From NCBI GenBank assembly GCA_963784135.1, contig CAWAQG010000004.1, positions 186,001 to 250,000 on the forward strand: a stretch of DNA of 64,000 bases. The letters are read 5' to 3'. Under the pieces are notes generated by a model. That model was not told where the DNA came from and searched no databases. It was given only the letters and a program-made list of their open reading frames with translations. This document shows positions 1-8,094 of this stretch, one piece after another (position 1 is the first letter of the stretch; the number at the start of each line of letters is the position of its first letter). The position numbers and the translations under genes are program-made. This DNA is from JADFXI01 sp963784135 (GTDB lineage Bacteria > Nitrospirota > Thermodesulfovibrionia > Thermodesulfovibrionales > Dissulfurispiraceae).

Positions 1-1
1 T

Positions 2-178
2 GTGAATGAAGGAGAAGAGTTGCAGCTTGCGCTAAATGGCGCTGAATATCTTCTCCCCGTGAAATACCTGCGTAAACTGCCGGCGGGAGTCGGCGTGTTG
101 CCTGTTGGATTGCCTATGCTTGAAGGAATAGAATTGCCTGCATGGGGAAGCATAAAAGTCGTGAATCGTGAGACGTGA
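2..178 (+). CDS. nuoG: NADH-quinone oxidoreductase subunit G, C-terminal end (partial)
   Basis: An open frame enters from the left edge and stops at TGA 176-178. It encodes about 58 residues with hydrophobic, Pro/Gly-rich text such as YLLPVKYLRKLPAGVGVLPV, which resembles the C-terminal molybdopterin-dinucleotide-binding region of NuoG-type subunits. Its position directly before nuoH supports the assignment, because gene order in complex I operons is usually G-H-I. The last residues (VVNRET) and the stop codon are encoded inside the left arm of a heptad hairpin element, so the native C-terminus was probably altered by that element. Identification rests mainly on context because only the tail is visible. 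Confidence 0.6.
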   Translation: MNEGEELQLALNGAEYLLPVKYLRKLPAGVGVLPVGLPMLEGIELPAWGSIKVVNRET

Positions 179-256
179 ATCGTGAAAAGCTGAAAAGCAA
201 AACACAAAAACAATAAATTTTTTGAGACTTTGACGATTCACGTCTCACGATTCACG
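160..256. repeat. Heptad hairpin element H1 (nuoG-nuoH junction)
   Basis: The left arm (160-187) consists of four 7-bp units of the CGTGAAT type. The right arm (234-256) is a perfect 23-bp reverse complement of 160-182. The centre is A-rich. The element contains the nuoG stop codon and ends 14 bp before the nuoH start. It is one of six elements with this architecture in the window. Confidence 0.85.
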
Positions 257-270
257 GCCTTTGGAGGATT

Positions 271-1215
271 ATGAAGCAACTTGCCATTATTTTTGGTATC
301 CTCTTTGTCCTGACCACCATCAGTGCGGGACTTATCTGGCTTGAGCGCAGATTGCTCGCGTTATGGCAGGACCGTTACGGTCCGAACCGGGTGGGTCTTT
401 TCGGCCTGCTGCAGGTGCCGGCCGATATGATCAAGATTTTTGCGAAAGAGGATTGGATACCGCCCTTTGCCGATAAACCGGTGTTTATCTTTGCGCCTGC
501 CATCATTATGATCAGCGCCTTTATGTCTTTTGCCGTTGTCCCGTTTGCTCCCGGCATCAGCATTGCCAATATGGATATAGGCGTGCTCTTCTTTCTTGCA
601 ATGTCCTCATTGGGGGTCTACAGCGTTGTTCTTGCGGGATGGGCCTCGGACAGCAAGTACTCGCTTCTTGGAGGCATGCGTGCCGCTGCCCAGATGGTGA
701 GCTATGAAGTGTTCATGGGGCTTTCGCTTATGGGGGTCGTGATACTGGCCGGATCCTTTAATATCAATGAAATTGTCGAGGCACAACGGAAGTTGTGGTT
801 TGTAATTCCCCAGTTTCCGGGTTTTGTGATTTTCTTCATTGCCGGGATTGCCGAGACGCACCGTTTGCCTTTCGACCTGCCCGAGTCCGAGAACGAGCTT
901 GTGGCAGGATATCATACGGAATATTCGGGGATAAAATTCGGAATGTTTTTTGTAGGCGAGTATCTGGGGATAACATTGATTTCGGCGCTTATCGCCACAC
1001 TTTTCTTCGGGGGGTGGCTCGGCCCTTTATTGCCGCCTGTCGTGTGGTTCTTCCTTAAGACTTTTGTTTTTATTTGTTTATTCATATTGTTCAGGGCATC
1101 GTATCCCAGGCCGCGCTATGACCAGGTGATGTTTCTTGCGTGGAAGATAATGCTGCCGCTGGCGCTGTTAAATCTTGTAATCACCGGCGCTATTGTGCTC
1201 CTGGCGTTAAGATAA
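271..1215 (+). CDS. nuoH: NADH-quinone oxidoreductase subunit H
   Basis: This 314-residue membrane protein is the complex I subunit that joins the peripheral arm to the membrane arm and lines the quinone-binding chamber. The sequence shows the family signatures: an N-terminal helix followed by ERRLLALWQDRYGPNRVG, then AETHRLPFDLPESENELVAGYHTEYSG near residues 195-220, a conserved acidic loop. About eight hydrophobic segments are visible. Length is normal for the family. GGAGG precedes the ATG at 271. It is the first full gene of a tight nuoHIJKLMN run and is separated from nuoG only by a hairpin element. Assignment is secure. Confidence 0.97.
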   Translation: MKQLAIIFGILFVLTTISAGLIWLERRLLALWQDRYGPNRVGLFGLLQVPADMIKIFAKEDWIPPFADKPVFIFAPAIIMISAFMSFAVVPFAPGISIANMDIGVLFFLAMSSLGVYSVVLAGWASDSKYSLLGGMRAAAQMVSYEVFMGLSLMGVVILAGSFNINEIVEAQRKLWFVIPQFPGFVIFFIAGIAETHRLPFDLPESENELVAGYHTEYSGIKFGMFFVGEYLGITLISALIATLFFGGWLGPLLPPVVWFFLKTFVFICLFILFRASYPRPRYDQVMFLAWKIMLPLALLNLVITGAIVLLALR

Positions 1216-1225
1216 GGGGGAAGTG

Positions 1226-1741
1226 ATGTTTAGTCTGATAAAAGGCGCCTGGGCTGTTCTGCTCCACATGTTCAGTCCGCGGGTGACAATCCAGTATCCG
1301 GAAAAAAAGCCTTATGTGCCGCCCAGATGGAGAGGCCGTATTATTCTTTCGCGGGACCCCGATGGCGGAGAGCGCTGCGTGGCATGCCACCTTTGCGCTG
1401 TTGCGTGCCCTGTCGGCTGCATAGCGCTGCAGGCAGCCGAAGATAGTCACGGCAGGCGCTATCCCGCATTTTTCAGGATCAACTTTTCTCGCTGTATCTT
1501 TTGCGGCTTTTGCGAGGAGGCATGCCCGACGTATGCTATACAGCTTACTACTGATTATGAGATGAGCGAATATAAACGGACTTCGCTTGTTTACGAGAAA
1601 GAGGATTTGCTTATAAGCGGGACGGGGAAATACCCGGACTATAACTTTTACAGGGTCGCGGGATTGGCAATCGGCGGGAAGGACAAGGGTGAGGCCGACA
1701 ATGAGGAGCCGCCGGTGGATGTTAAAAGTTTGCTGCCTTAA
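1226..1741 (+). CDS. nuoI: NADH-quinone oxidoreductase subunit I (two [4Fe-4S] clusters)
   Basis: This is the ferredoxin-like subunit that carries electrons toward the quinone site. Two complete 4Fe-4S motifs are visible: CVACHLCAVACPVGC and CIFCGFCEEACPTYA. The following segment TTDYEMSEYKRTSLVYEKEDLL is typical of NuoI. The start is chosen at ATG 1226, with GGGGGAAG just upstream; the GTG immediately before it (1223) is in frame and possible. It follows nuoH by about 10 bp and is cotranscribed with it. The C-terminal 25 residues are acidic and lineage-variable. A heptad hairpin element begins 10 bp after the stop. Confidence 0.96.
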   Translation: MFSLIKGAWAVLLHMFSPRVTIQYPEKKPYVPPRWRGRIILSRDPDGGERCVACHLCAVACPVGCIALQAAEDSHGRRYPAFFRINFSRCIFCGFCEEACPTYAIQLTTDYEMSEYKRTSLVYEKEDLLISGTGKYPDYNFYRVAGLAIGGKDKGEADNEEPPVDVKSLLP

Positions 1742-1750
1742 CAGGCAGCA

Positions 1751-1841
1751 GGTTATAGGTAATAGGTCATAGGTTATGGGAGAAGAAAAAAAGCCTTTTT
1801 TGTTTCCACGGCCTATAACCTATGACCTATGACCCATGACC
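1751..1841. repeat. Heptad hairpin element H2 (between nuoI and nuoJ)
   Basis: The left arm (1751-1780) is built from 7-bp units of the GGTTATA, GGTAATA and GGTCATA type. The right arm (1812-1841) is built from TATAACC, TATGACC and CATGACC units. The arms pair imperfectly across an A/T-rich centre. It lies inside the nuo operon and would form a hairpin in the mRNA 22 bp ahead of nuoJ. Confidence 0.85.
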
Positions 1842-1863
1842 TTTCTTTTTAGGAGGTGTTTGA

Positions 1864-2388
1864 ATGAATGACCTGTTTTATATATCCGCTGCAGTGGCGG
1901 TTATATCGACAGTTATGGTAATTACAAAACTGAACGCGGTGCATGCGCTGCTGTATCTGATCATATCGCTGCTGGCAGTTGCGATGGTGTTTTTTTCACT
2001 CGGGGCCCCCTTTGTCGCTGCACTTGAAGTAATAATTTATGCGGGCGCTATTATGGTGCTTTTTGTATTTGCCATCATGATGCTGAACATCGGCCCGGAG
2101 TACGCAGGACTGGAAAGAAAATACCTTGGTCCCGCAGTATGGATAGGGCCGATGGTTCTGGCCGGTATATTGATGGTCGAATTGCTCTCTGTGTTTGTAC
2201 GCGGCGGAGGGCAGGCTGCCGGTACCGGCATTGTTGGGCCTAAACAGACAGGCATCGCCCTTTTCGGACCCTACCTGATAGGCGTTGAACTGGCATCGAT
2301 GCTCCTGCTCTCGGGCCTCATTGGCGCATACCATCTGGGCCGGCGAGACAGCGAACGCCATAGTGGGCAGGGGAGGGGAGTGTCATAA
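1864..2388 (+). CDS. nuoJ: NADH-quinone oxidoreductase subunit J
   Basis: This 174-residue membrane subunit of the complex I proton-pumping arm has five hydrophobic segments. The helix around residues 55-75 (EVIIYAGAIMVLFVFAIMML) is the highly conserved NuoJ TM3, which takes part in coupling. The start ATG is preceded by a strong AGGAGG at 1852-1857. Its stop overlaps the nuoK start by one base, so the two are translationally coupled. It is the first gene after hairpin element H2, which might tune expression of the distal part of the operon. Confidence 0.95.
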   Translation: MNDLFYISAAVAVISTVMVITKLNAVHALLYLIISLLAVAMVFFSLGAPFVAALEVIIYAGAIMVLFVFAIMMLNIGPEYAGLERKYLGPAVWIGPMVLAGILMVELLSVFVRGGGQAAGTGIVGPKQTGIALFGPYLIGVELASMLLLSGLIGAYHLGRRDSERHSGQGRGVS

Positions 2389-2696
2389 TGGCCGCAATTC
2401 CTGCAGAACATGGCCTTATCCTCGCAGGAGTGCTTTTTGCGCTCGGACTGTTAGGGGTACTGGTGAGGCGTAATATTATTTTTATGCTGCTTTCGATAGA
2501 AATCATGTTAAATGCCGCCGGTCTCGCTTTTGTAGTTGCGGGGTCGAGGTGGCGGCAGCCTGACGGCCAGGTCATGTTTATTTTTATCCTCGCTATGGCC
2601 GCAGCTGAAGTATCGGTCGGGCTGGCCCTTGCCCTGCAGACATATCACATACTTAAAACGCTCGATTCCGACGCAGCCGGACGGATGAAAGGATGA
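2388..2696 (+). CDS. nuoK: NADH-quinone oxidoreductase subunit K
   Basis: This 102-residue subunit has three transmembrane helices. It shows the family pattern: LFALGLLGVLVRRNIIFMLLSIEIMLNAAGLAFV, including the helix-2 glutamate (IEIMLN), and a second conserved Glu in AMAAAEVSVGLALALQTY. These buried acids belong to the proton-translocation path in characterised homologues. The start overlaps the nuoJ stop by one base. Length is typical. It acts in the inner membrane between NuoJ and NuoN. Confidence 0.96.
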   Translation: MAAIPAEHGLILAGVLFALGLLGVLVRRNIIFMLLSIEIMLNAAGLAFVVAGSRWRQPDGQVMFIFILAMAAAEVSVGLALALQTYHILKTLDSDAAGRMKG

Positions 2697-2705
2697 GAGG
2701 TTGAT

Positions 2706-4574
2706 ATGAATGAAATTCTATGGGTAGTGCCGGCAGCGCCCTTTGCAGGATTTCTGTTTCTCGCATCGGCAGGCGGTCGCCTCTCACGTTCTGCGATAGC
2801 GGCAATCGGCATCGGTTCAGTCGGGCTTTCAATGATAACTGTTTTTTTGACCGGATGCTCATTTATTATCGCCCCTCCGCAGTCGCATTCATATGTGCAA
2901 GTGCTCTGGACATGGATGGACGTGGCAGGTTTCAGTCCGCGGATAGCTTTTTACCTTGATGCCTTATCTCTGATCATGGTGCTCGTAATAACTGTTGTGG
3001 GTTTTCTTATACATCTTTATTCAGCCGGATTTATGAGATATGAAGAGGGCTACAGCCGCTTTTTCGCCTATATGAATCTTTTTGTCGGCTCTATGCTGAC
3101 CCTCGTACTGGCGGACAACCTGCTGCTGCTTTATCTTGGATGGGAAGGAGTGGGTCTTTGCAGTTATCTGCTTATCGGTTTCTGGTACAAAGACAAAGCG
3201 AACGGCTATGCTGCCCGCAAGGCATTTGTTGTAACGAGGGTGGGAGATACAGCATTTGCTTTGGCCCTCTTCCTGCTGTTTTCGAATCTCGGCACTTTAC
3301 AGATACAGGAACTGATGTTCCGGGCCGGACAGCAGTGGGCGCCCGGCTCAGGGCTTGCTGTTGCCGCAGCTGCGCTGCTTCTTGGCGGTGCAGTGGGAAA
3401 ATCCGCGCAACTTCCTCTCCAGACATGGCTGCCTGACGCCATGGCCGGGCCGTCGCCGGTGAGCGCGCTTATCCATGCTGCAACGATGGTGACGGCAGGG
3501 GTGTATCTTATTGCCCGGACCCATGCGCTGTTTACCCTTGCACCTGCCGTGCAGACGGCGGTTGCTGTAATCGGCGCAGCGACGTTGCTGCTTTCCGGCT
3601 TCAGCGCGCTGGTGCAGACTGACATAAAACGCGTGCTGGCCTACTCTACCATCAGCCAGATCGGCTATATGTTCCTTGCGCTTGGAGTCGGGGCATGGTC
3701 TGCAGCCATCTTCCATTTCATGACTCACGCCTTTTTCAAGGCCCTGCTCTTCCTCGCTGCCGGTGTTGTGATTATAAGACTTGACCATGAACATAATATG
3801 TTCAAAATGGGCGGCCTCAGAGTACAGCTTCCCCTGGTATTCTGGACCTTTCTTATCGGGGCCTTGTCCTTATCGGCGCTGCCGCTTGTTACAGCAGGTT
3901 TTTACAGTAAGGATTTGATCTTGTGGGATGTTTGGTCTTCAAAGGGAGGAAGCCCCTGGCTGTGGGCGGCCGGCCTGGCAGGCGCTATGTTGACCTCAAT
4001 ATATAGTTTCCGAATGGTGTTCCTTACTTTTTTTGGCGTCGCAAAAACCAAGGTGAGCGGTAAAGCCGGCATACTGATGTCAGCTCCGGTTGTTATACTC
4101 GCTGTTCTCTCTGTTGTGGGAGGTTTTGTTGAGTTGCCCTTTATGGGCTTAATGAGCACGGCGCTGCCGCAGGTGCAGACCGTGAGCAGGAGCATGGCCG
4201 GCGAATCTGTTCTGAAGATTATAACGGGGATGGCGTCTGTTGCCGGCATTGTGCTTGCCTGGTTCCTTTTTTTGCGAGCTCCCGGTTATGTCCGGACGCT
4301 TTCAGAATCCCGGCCCGGGGCGCTTGCTCACAGGCTATGGCTGGCAGGCTGGGGCTTTGACCGGATCTACGACACTTTTATTGTCAGGCCATTTGTATGG
4401 GCGGCAAAAGTTAACAGGGACGATTTTATCGATCTTATCTACCTCGGGCTTATCTGGACGAGCAGAGGCATCAACCGGTCCCTAACGCTCACCCAGTCCG
4501 GAAAGCTGAGGTGGTATGCTGCCGGCATAGCGATGGGAGCGGTGGTGGTCCTGGGATTAGTGGTGTTCTCATGA
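2706..4574 (+). CDS. nuoL: NADH-quinone oxidoreductase subunit L (antiporter-like)
   Basis: This 622-residue distal proton-pumping subunit is related to Mrp antiporters. Visible signatures include LGWEGVGLCSYLLIGFWY in helix 5 with its conserved Glu, GKSAQLPLQTWLPDAMAGPSPVSALIHAATMVTAGVYL, and HAFFKALLFLAAG. The C-terminal region (FDRIYDTFIVRPFVWAAK onward) corresponds to the lateral helix and last TM segment. Length is normal. It starts 9 bp after nuoK, and its last codons overlap the start of nuoM in an ATGA arrangement. Confidence 0.97.
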   Translation: MNEILWVVPAAPFAGFLFLASAGGRLSRSAIAAIGIGSVGLSMITVFLTGCSFIIAPPQSHSYVQVLWTWMDVAGFSPRIAFYLDALSLIMVLVITVVGFLIHLYSAGFMRYEEGYSRFFAYMNLFVGSMLTLVLADNLLLLYLGWEGVGLCSYLLIGFWYKDKANGYAARKAFVVTRVGDTAFALALFLLFSNLGTLQIQELMFRAGQQWAPGSGLAVAAAALLLGGAVGKSAQLPLQTWLPDAMAGPSPVSALIHAATMVTAGVYLIARTHALFTLAPAVQTAVAVIGAATLLLSGFSALVQTDIKRVLAYSTISQIGYMFLALGVGAWSAAIFHFMTHAFFKALLFLAAGVVIIRLDHEHNMFKMGGLRVQLPLVFWTFLIGALSLSALPLVTAGFYSKDLILWDVWSSKGGSPWLWAAGLAGAMLTSIYSFRMVFLTFFGVAKTKVSGKAGILMSAPVVILAVLSVVGGFVELPFMGLMSTALPQVQTVSRSMAGESVLKIITGMASVAGIVLAWFLFLRAPGYVRTLSESRPGALAHRLWLAGWGFDRIYDTFIVRPFVWAAKVNRDDFIDLIYLGLIWTSRGINRSLTLTQSGKLRWYAAGIAMGAVVVLGLVVFS

Positions 4575-6100
4575 TACTTATATGGCTTATTCTCGTCCCA
4601 CTTATAGGCGGCGTGGGTGCATGGCTGTCCGAACGCCTTGATCCTGCGCTCCCGCGCTGGATAGCGCTTATCGCCCTTTTTCTGACCTTTGGACTTGCCT
4701 TCGGCATATGCGTGCAAAGTCCGGACATTATCGGCTTCAGCAGCGGACATGGGCACGGAGTATGGCTGGTTGAGTTTAATAATGAATGGATTCCCCAGGC
4801 GGGCATAAGTTTCCATCTGGCCATGGATGGGCTGAGTCTTTTGCTGGTGCTGCTCAGCGCCTTTCTCGGCATAGCATCCGTGGCGGCTTCCTGGAAGGAG
4901 ATCCGGTACAGGACCGGTTTTTTTCACTTGCAGCTGATGTTGGTGCTCGCCGGCATAAACGGCGTTTTCCTCGCAATGGACCTTTTTGTTTTTTATTTTT
5001 TCTGGGAACTGATGCTGGTGCCGATGTTCTTTCTTATAGACCTCTGGGGCCACGAGCGGCGCCATTATGCGGCTGTCAAATTCTTTTTGTTTACACAGCT
5101 CAGCGGCTTACTGATGCTTATTGCCATACTCGGGCTTTATTTTATGCATGGTGCGTCCACAGGCGCCTATACTTTTGATTATATGCAGTTGCTCCGCTTG
5201 CCGGTTAAGGGAGACGCCTCATTTTGGCTTATGCTCGGTTTCTTTATTGCATTCGCGGTGAAGCTCCCCGCACTGGGCGTTCACAGCTGGCTCCCTGATG
5301 CCCACACTGAGGCCCCTACTGCAGGAAGCGTTATTCTGGCCGGTTTGCTGCTTAAAACCGGGGCGTACGGGTTGCTCCGCTTTGTTATTCCATTGTTCCC
5401 GGCTGCCTCTTGCGATTTTGCTCCTGCTGCCATGGTACTGGCGGTTATAGGCATCCTTTATGGGGCGCTCATGGCATTTGCGCAGACCGACCTCAAGCGT
5501 CTTGTCGCCTACACCAGCGTCAGTCATATGGGATTCGTGCTTCTCGGCATCTATGCCGGCAATACGCTGTCACTGCAGGGTGCTGTCATGCAGATGCTCT
5601 GCCACGGAGTCAGTACCGGTGCGCTTTTCATCATCGTAGGTGCGCTCCAGGAGCGCATTCATACCCGTGACATGGGAGTCATGGGGGGGCTGTGGTCAAC
5701 TGTGCCTCGCATGGGTGCTGTCACACTTTTCTTTGCTCTGGCATCCCTGGGGCTTCCCGGTCTCGGAAATTTTGTCGGCGAATTTCTCGTGCTGATCGGG
5801 GCCTACAAGGTGAGCTATGTCATTACAGCTATTGCCTCACTCGGGTTTGTTGCTGCCGTAGTCTATTCATTGTGGATGATTCAGAGCGTTTTTCTGGGAC
5901 AGGAGCAGGGTGCGCATAACCGGCATCTGCCTGACTTCGGCTTTCGTGAAATGGCGCTAATGGGAGTGATGATGCTTGTTCTCGTATGGTTAGGGCTTTA
6001 TCCGCAGCCGGTGTTCGATATCGCAAAACGACCGCTTGAGAGCATACGCCTCGCTGTCGACTCCGGGCCTGAAGATGCCCGTTACGGAGGCAAGCGATGA
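4571..6100 (+). CDS. nuoM: NADH-quinone oxidoreductase subunit M (antiporter-like)
   Basis: This 509-residue proton-pumping subunit has FYFFWELMLVPMFFLIDLWG (conserved helix-5 Glu), AVKLPALGVHSWLPDAHTEAPTAGSVILAGLLLKTGAYGLLR and LKRLVAYTSVSHMGFVLLG, all NuoM hallmarks. The start is placed at ATG 4571, overlapping the nuoL TGA (ATGA). An in-frame ATG at 4511 lies inside nuoL and would add 20 non-conserved residues. It also overlaps nuoN by four bases, so L, M and N are translationally chained. Confidence 0.96.
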   Translation: MILIWLILVPLIGGVGAWLSERLDPALPRWIALIALFLTFGLAFGICVQSPDIIGFSSGHGHGVWLVEFNNEWIPQAGISFHLAMDGLSLLLVLLSAFLGIASVAASWKEIRYRTGFFHLQLMLVLAGINGVFLAMDLFVFYFFWELMLVPMFFLIDLWGHERRHYAAVKFFLFTQLSGLLMLIAILGLYFMHGASTGAYTFDYMQLLRLPVKGDASFWLMLGFFIAFAVKLPALGVHSWLPDAHTEAPTAGSVILAGLLLKTGAYGLLRFVIPLFPAASCDFAPAAMVLAVIGILYGALMAFAQTDLKRLVAYTSVSHMGFVLLGIYAGNTLSLQGAVMQMLCHGVSTGALFIIVGALQERIHTRDMGVMGGLWSTVPRMGAVTLFFALASLGLPGLGNFVGEFLVLIGAYKVSYVITAIASLGFVAAVVYSLWMIQSVFLGQEQGAHNRHLPDFGFREMALMGVMMLVLVWLGLYPQPVFDIAKRPLESIRLAVDSGPEDARYGGKR

Positions 6101-7536
6101 GTCTTGCCGATCTTGCAGCCTTATTGCCTGTTATAGTAATTGCCGCGGCTTCTGTTATCGTGATGATTATCATAGCTTTCTACAGGAGTCACAAACTGAC
6201 CGTCATGCTGACACTGGCGGGTCTTGTTATCTCGTTTGTGATGCTGCCGGCTGAGGTGTCCATGCTGCCCCGGCAGGTAACGCCGCTCATTATTCTCGAC
6301 CGGTATGCTTTTTTCTTTATGGGACTCGTTCTTGCCGCGAGTTTTTTTGTGACGGTGCTCTCATACGGGTATTTTAAAGACCGGCCGGGAAGGCATGATG
6401 AATATTATGTTCTCCTCCTTATTGCAACGCTGGGCTCGGCAGTGCTTGCAGCGAGCAGCCATTTTGTGTCCTTTTTCCTCGGGCTGGAACTGCTCAGCGT
6501 CTCTCTCTATGCCCTGATCGCCTATCAGCGTTCCGATGAACGAGGTAATGAGGCAGGCCTGAAGTATCTTGTCCTCGCTGCCGCATCTTCGTCTTTTTTG
6601 CTTTTCGGCATGGCGCTGGTTTATGCACAAACGGGAACTATGCAGTTTGCTCCGATTGCGGAGATGGCCGACGCATCAGCATCATTGCTTCTGCTTGCCG
6701 GGTTGGCGTTTATAATCGTTGGGATCAGCTTCAAACTTGCGCTTGTCCCTTTTCACATGTGGACACCTGACGTTTACGAAGGCGCCCCTGCACCTGTAGG
6801 CGCTTTTATAGCGACAGTCTCAAAGGGCGCCGTATTTGCGCTGCTGCTGCGCTATTTTACCCGGTCCCCACTGCATGATTTCCCAGCTATAGTGAGTGTG
6901 TTTACCATTATTGCAATAGCATCTATGTTTATCGGCAATCTGCTGGCCCTCGGCCAGAACAATGTCAAACGCATCCTCGCCTATTCGTCCATTGCGCATT
7001 TGGGATATCTGCTTGTCGCTTTCCTTGCCGGCGGAGCAATGGCTGTTACCGCGGTAAGCTACTATCTCGCAGCTTACTTTGTGACCATTATGGGCGCCTT
7101 TGGCGTTGTTTCAGTGCTGTCTTCGAAAGGGCGGGATGCTGATGCTCTGGATGAATACCGGGGCCTGGCATGGCGCAGGCCGTGGCTGGCCGGACTGTTC
7201 ACATTGGTGCTGCTTTCTCTTGCAGGCATTCCGCTGACTGCCGGCTTTCTGGGAAAGTTCTTCGTTATAGCTGCCGGCGCTGATTCATCATTATGGCTGC
7301 TGCTGGCGGCCCTTGCGATAAGCAGTTCAATAGGGCTCTATTATTATCTGCGTATCATTACTGTTTTGTATGCACCCATACCGGCAGGGGAGGGCTTGCC
7401 TGCCGGCGGACCGCTGTTATCTTTGGCCGGAGGAACGGCCCTCGCAGTGCTCGCTCTGCTCCTGATCTGGCTTGGAGTATCACCTGCTCAGCTTCTGGGG
7501 CTTATAAAAGCGACGGCGGCCCATTTTGTTTATTAG
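6097..7536 (+). CDS. nuoN: NADH-quinone oxidoreductase subunit N (antiporter-like)
   Basis: This 479-residue third antiporter-like subunit is the last gene of the operon. FFLGLELLSVSLYALIAYQR carries the conserved acidic helix, followed by KLALVPFHMWTPDVYEGAPAPVGAFIATVSKGAVFALLLRYF and NNVKRILAYSSIAHLGYLLVAF. It starts by ATGA overlap with nuoM. After the stop there is only a short A/T-rich gap before an independent CBS-domain gene, and no obvious U-tailed terminator was seen. Confidence 0.96.
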   Translation: MSLADLAALLPVIVIAAASVIVMIIIAFYRSHKLTVMLTLAGLVISFVMLPAEVSMLPRQVTPLIILDRYAFFFMGLVLAASFFVTVLSYGYFKDRPGRHDEYYVLLLIATLGSAVLAASSHFVSFFLGLELLSVSLYALIAYQRSDERGNEAGLKYLVLAAASSSFLLFGMALVYAQTGTMQFAPIAEMADASASLLLLAGLAFIIVGISFKLALVPFHMWTPDVYEGAPAPVGAFIATVSKGAVFALLLRYFTRSPLHDFPAIVSVFTIIAIASMFIGNLLALGQNNVKRILAYSSIAHLGYLLVAFLAGGAMAVTAVSYYLAAYFVTIMGAFGVVSVLSSKGRDADALDEYRGLAWRRPWLAGLFTLVLLSLAGIPLTAGFLGKFFVIAAGADSSLWLLLAALAISSSIGLYYYLRIITVLYAPIPAGEGLPAGGPLLSLAGGTALAVLALLLIWLGVSPAQLLGLIKATAAHFVY

Positions 7537-7584
7537 CTTAGCTGTACTGTTCATAAATAATGTTCAAAGAGGAGGAATGGTGTT

Positions 7585-8034
7585 ATGAAAACTGTCAAAG
7601 ATGTCTTGAAAGGCAAGGGTGGCGAAATCTGGTCGGTTTCTCCTTCGACATCTGCGTATGAGGCTCTCGTTGTTATGGCTGCTAAAGATGTGGGCGCCTT
7701 ACTGGTCATGGACAATGGAAAACTTGCAGGAATTTTTTCAGAACGTGATTATGCGAGAAAAGTGATACTGAAAGGAAAAACTTCCAGGGACACGGCTGTC
7801 GGCGAACTGATGACTCAATCGGTGTTCTATGTAAAAATGGAAAATACCCTTGCTGAATGTATGGCATTGATGACGTCCAAACATATCCGTCATTTGCCTG
7901 TATTTGACAAGGACCGCCTTGTCGGTATCATAACTATCGGCGACGTAGTAAAGGGGATTATCTCTGAACAGGAAATTACCATTGCTGACCTTGAAACATT
8001 TATTGTCGGAGGATATTACGAAGGCAAAAGCTAA
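7585..8034 (+). CDS. Two-CBS-domain protein
   Basis: This 149-residue soluble protein consists of two CBS modules, roughly residues 8-65 and 75-135. The repeats VGALLVMDNGKLAGIFSERDYARKVIL and IRHLPVFDKDRLVGIITIGDVVKGII are typical. Stand-alone CBS pairs bind adenine nucleotides (AMP, ATP, S-adenosylmethionine) and act as energy or ligand sensors; the ligand here cannot be told. GAGGAGG lies 13-19 bp before the ATG. It follows nuoN by 48 bp, so read-through from the complex I operon is possible but unproven. Confidence 0.9.
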   Translation: MKTVKDVLKGKGGEIWSVSPSTSAYEALVVMAAKDVGALLVMDNGKLAGIFSERDYARKVILKGKTSRDTAVGELMTQSVFYVKMENTLAECMALMTSKHIRHLPVFDKDRLVGIITIGDVVKGIISEQEITIADLETFIVGGYYEGKS

Positions 8035-8094
8035 TAAAGGTCTATTGAAAAAATAGAAAAAATAATAGAATAGCAGAAAGTTGCGGATGGGTCT

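Noticed and set aside
160..1841. CRISPR array as an explanation for the tandem repeats near nuo genes
   Set aside because: Units are 7 bp, there are no spacers of 30-40 bp, and the arms are inverted. No cas genes are present.
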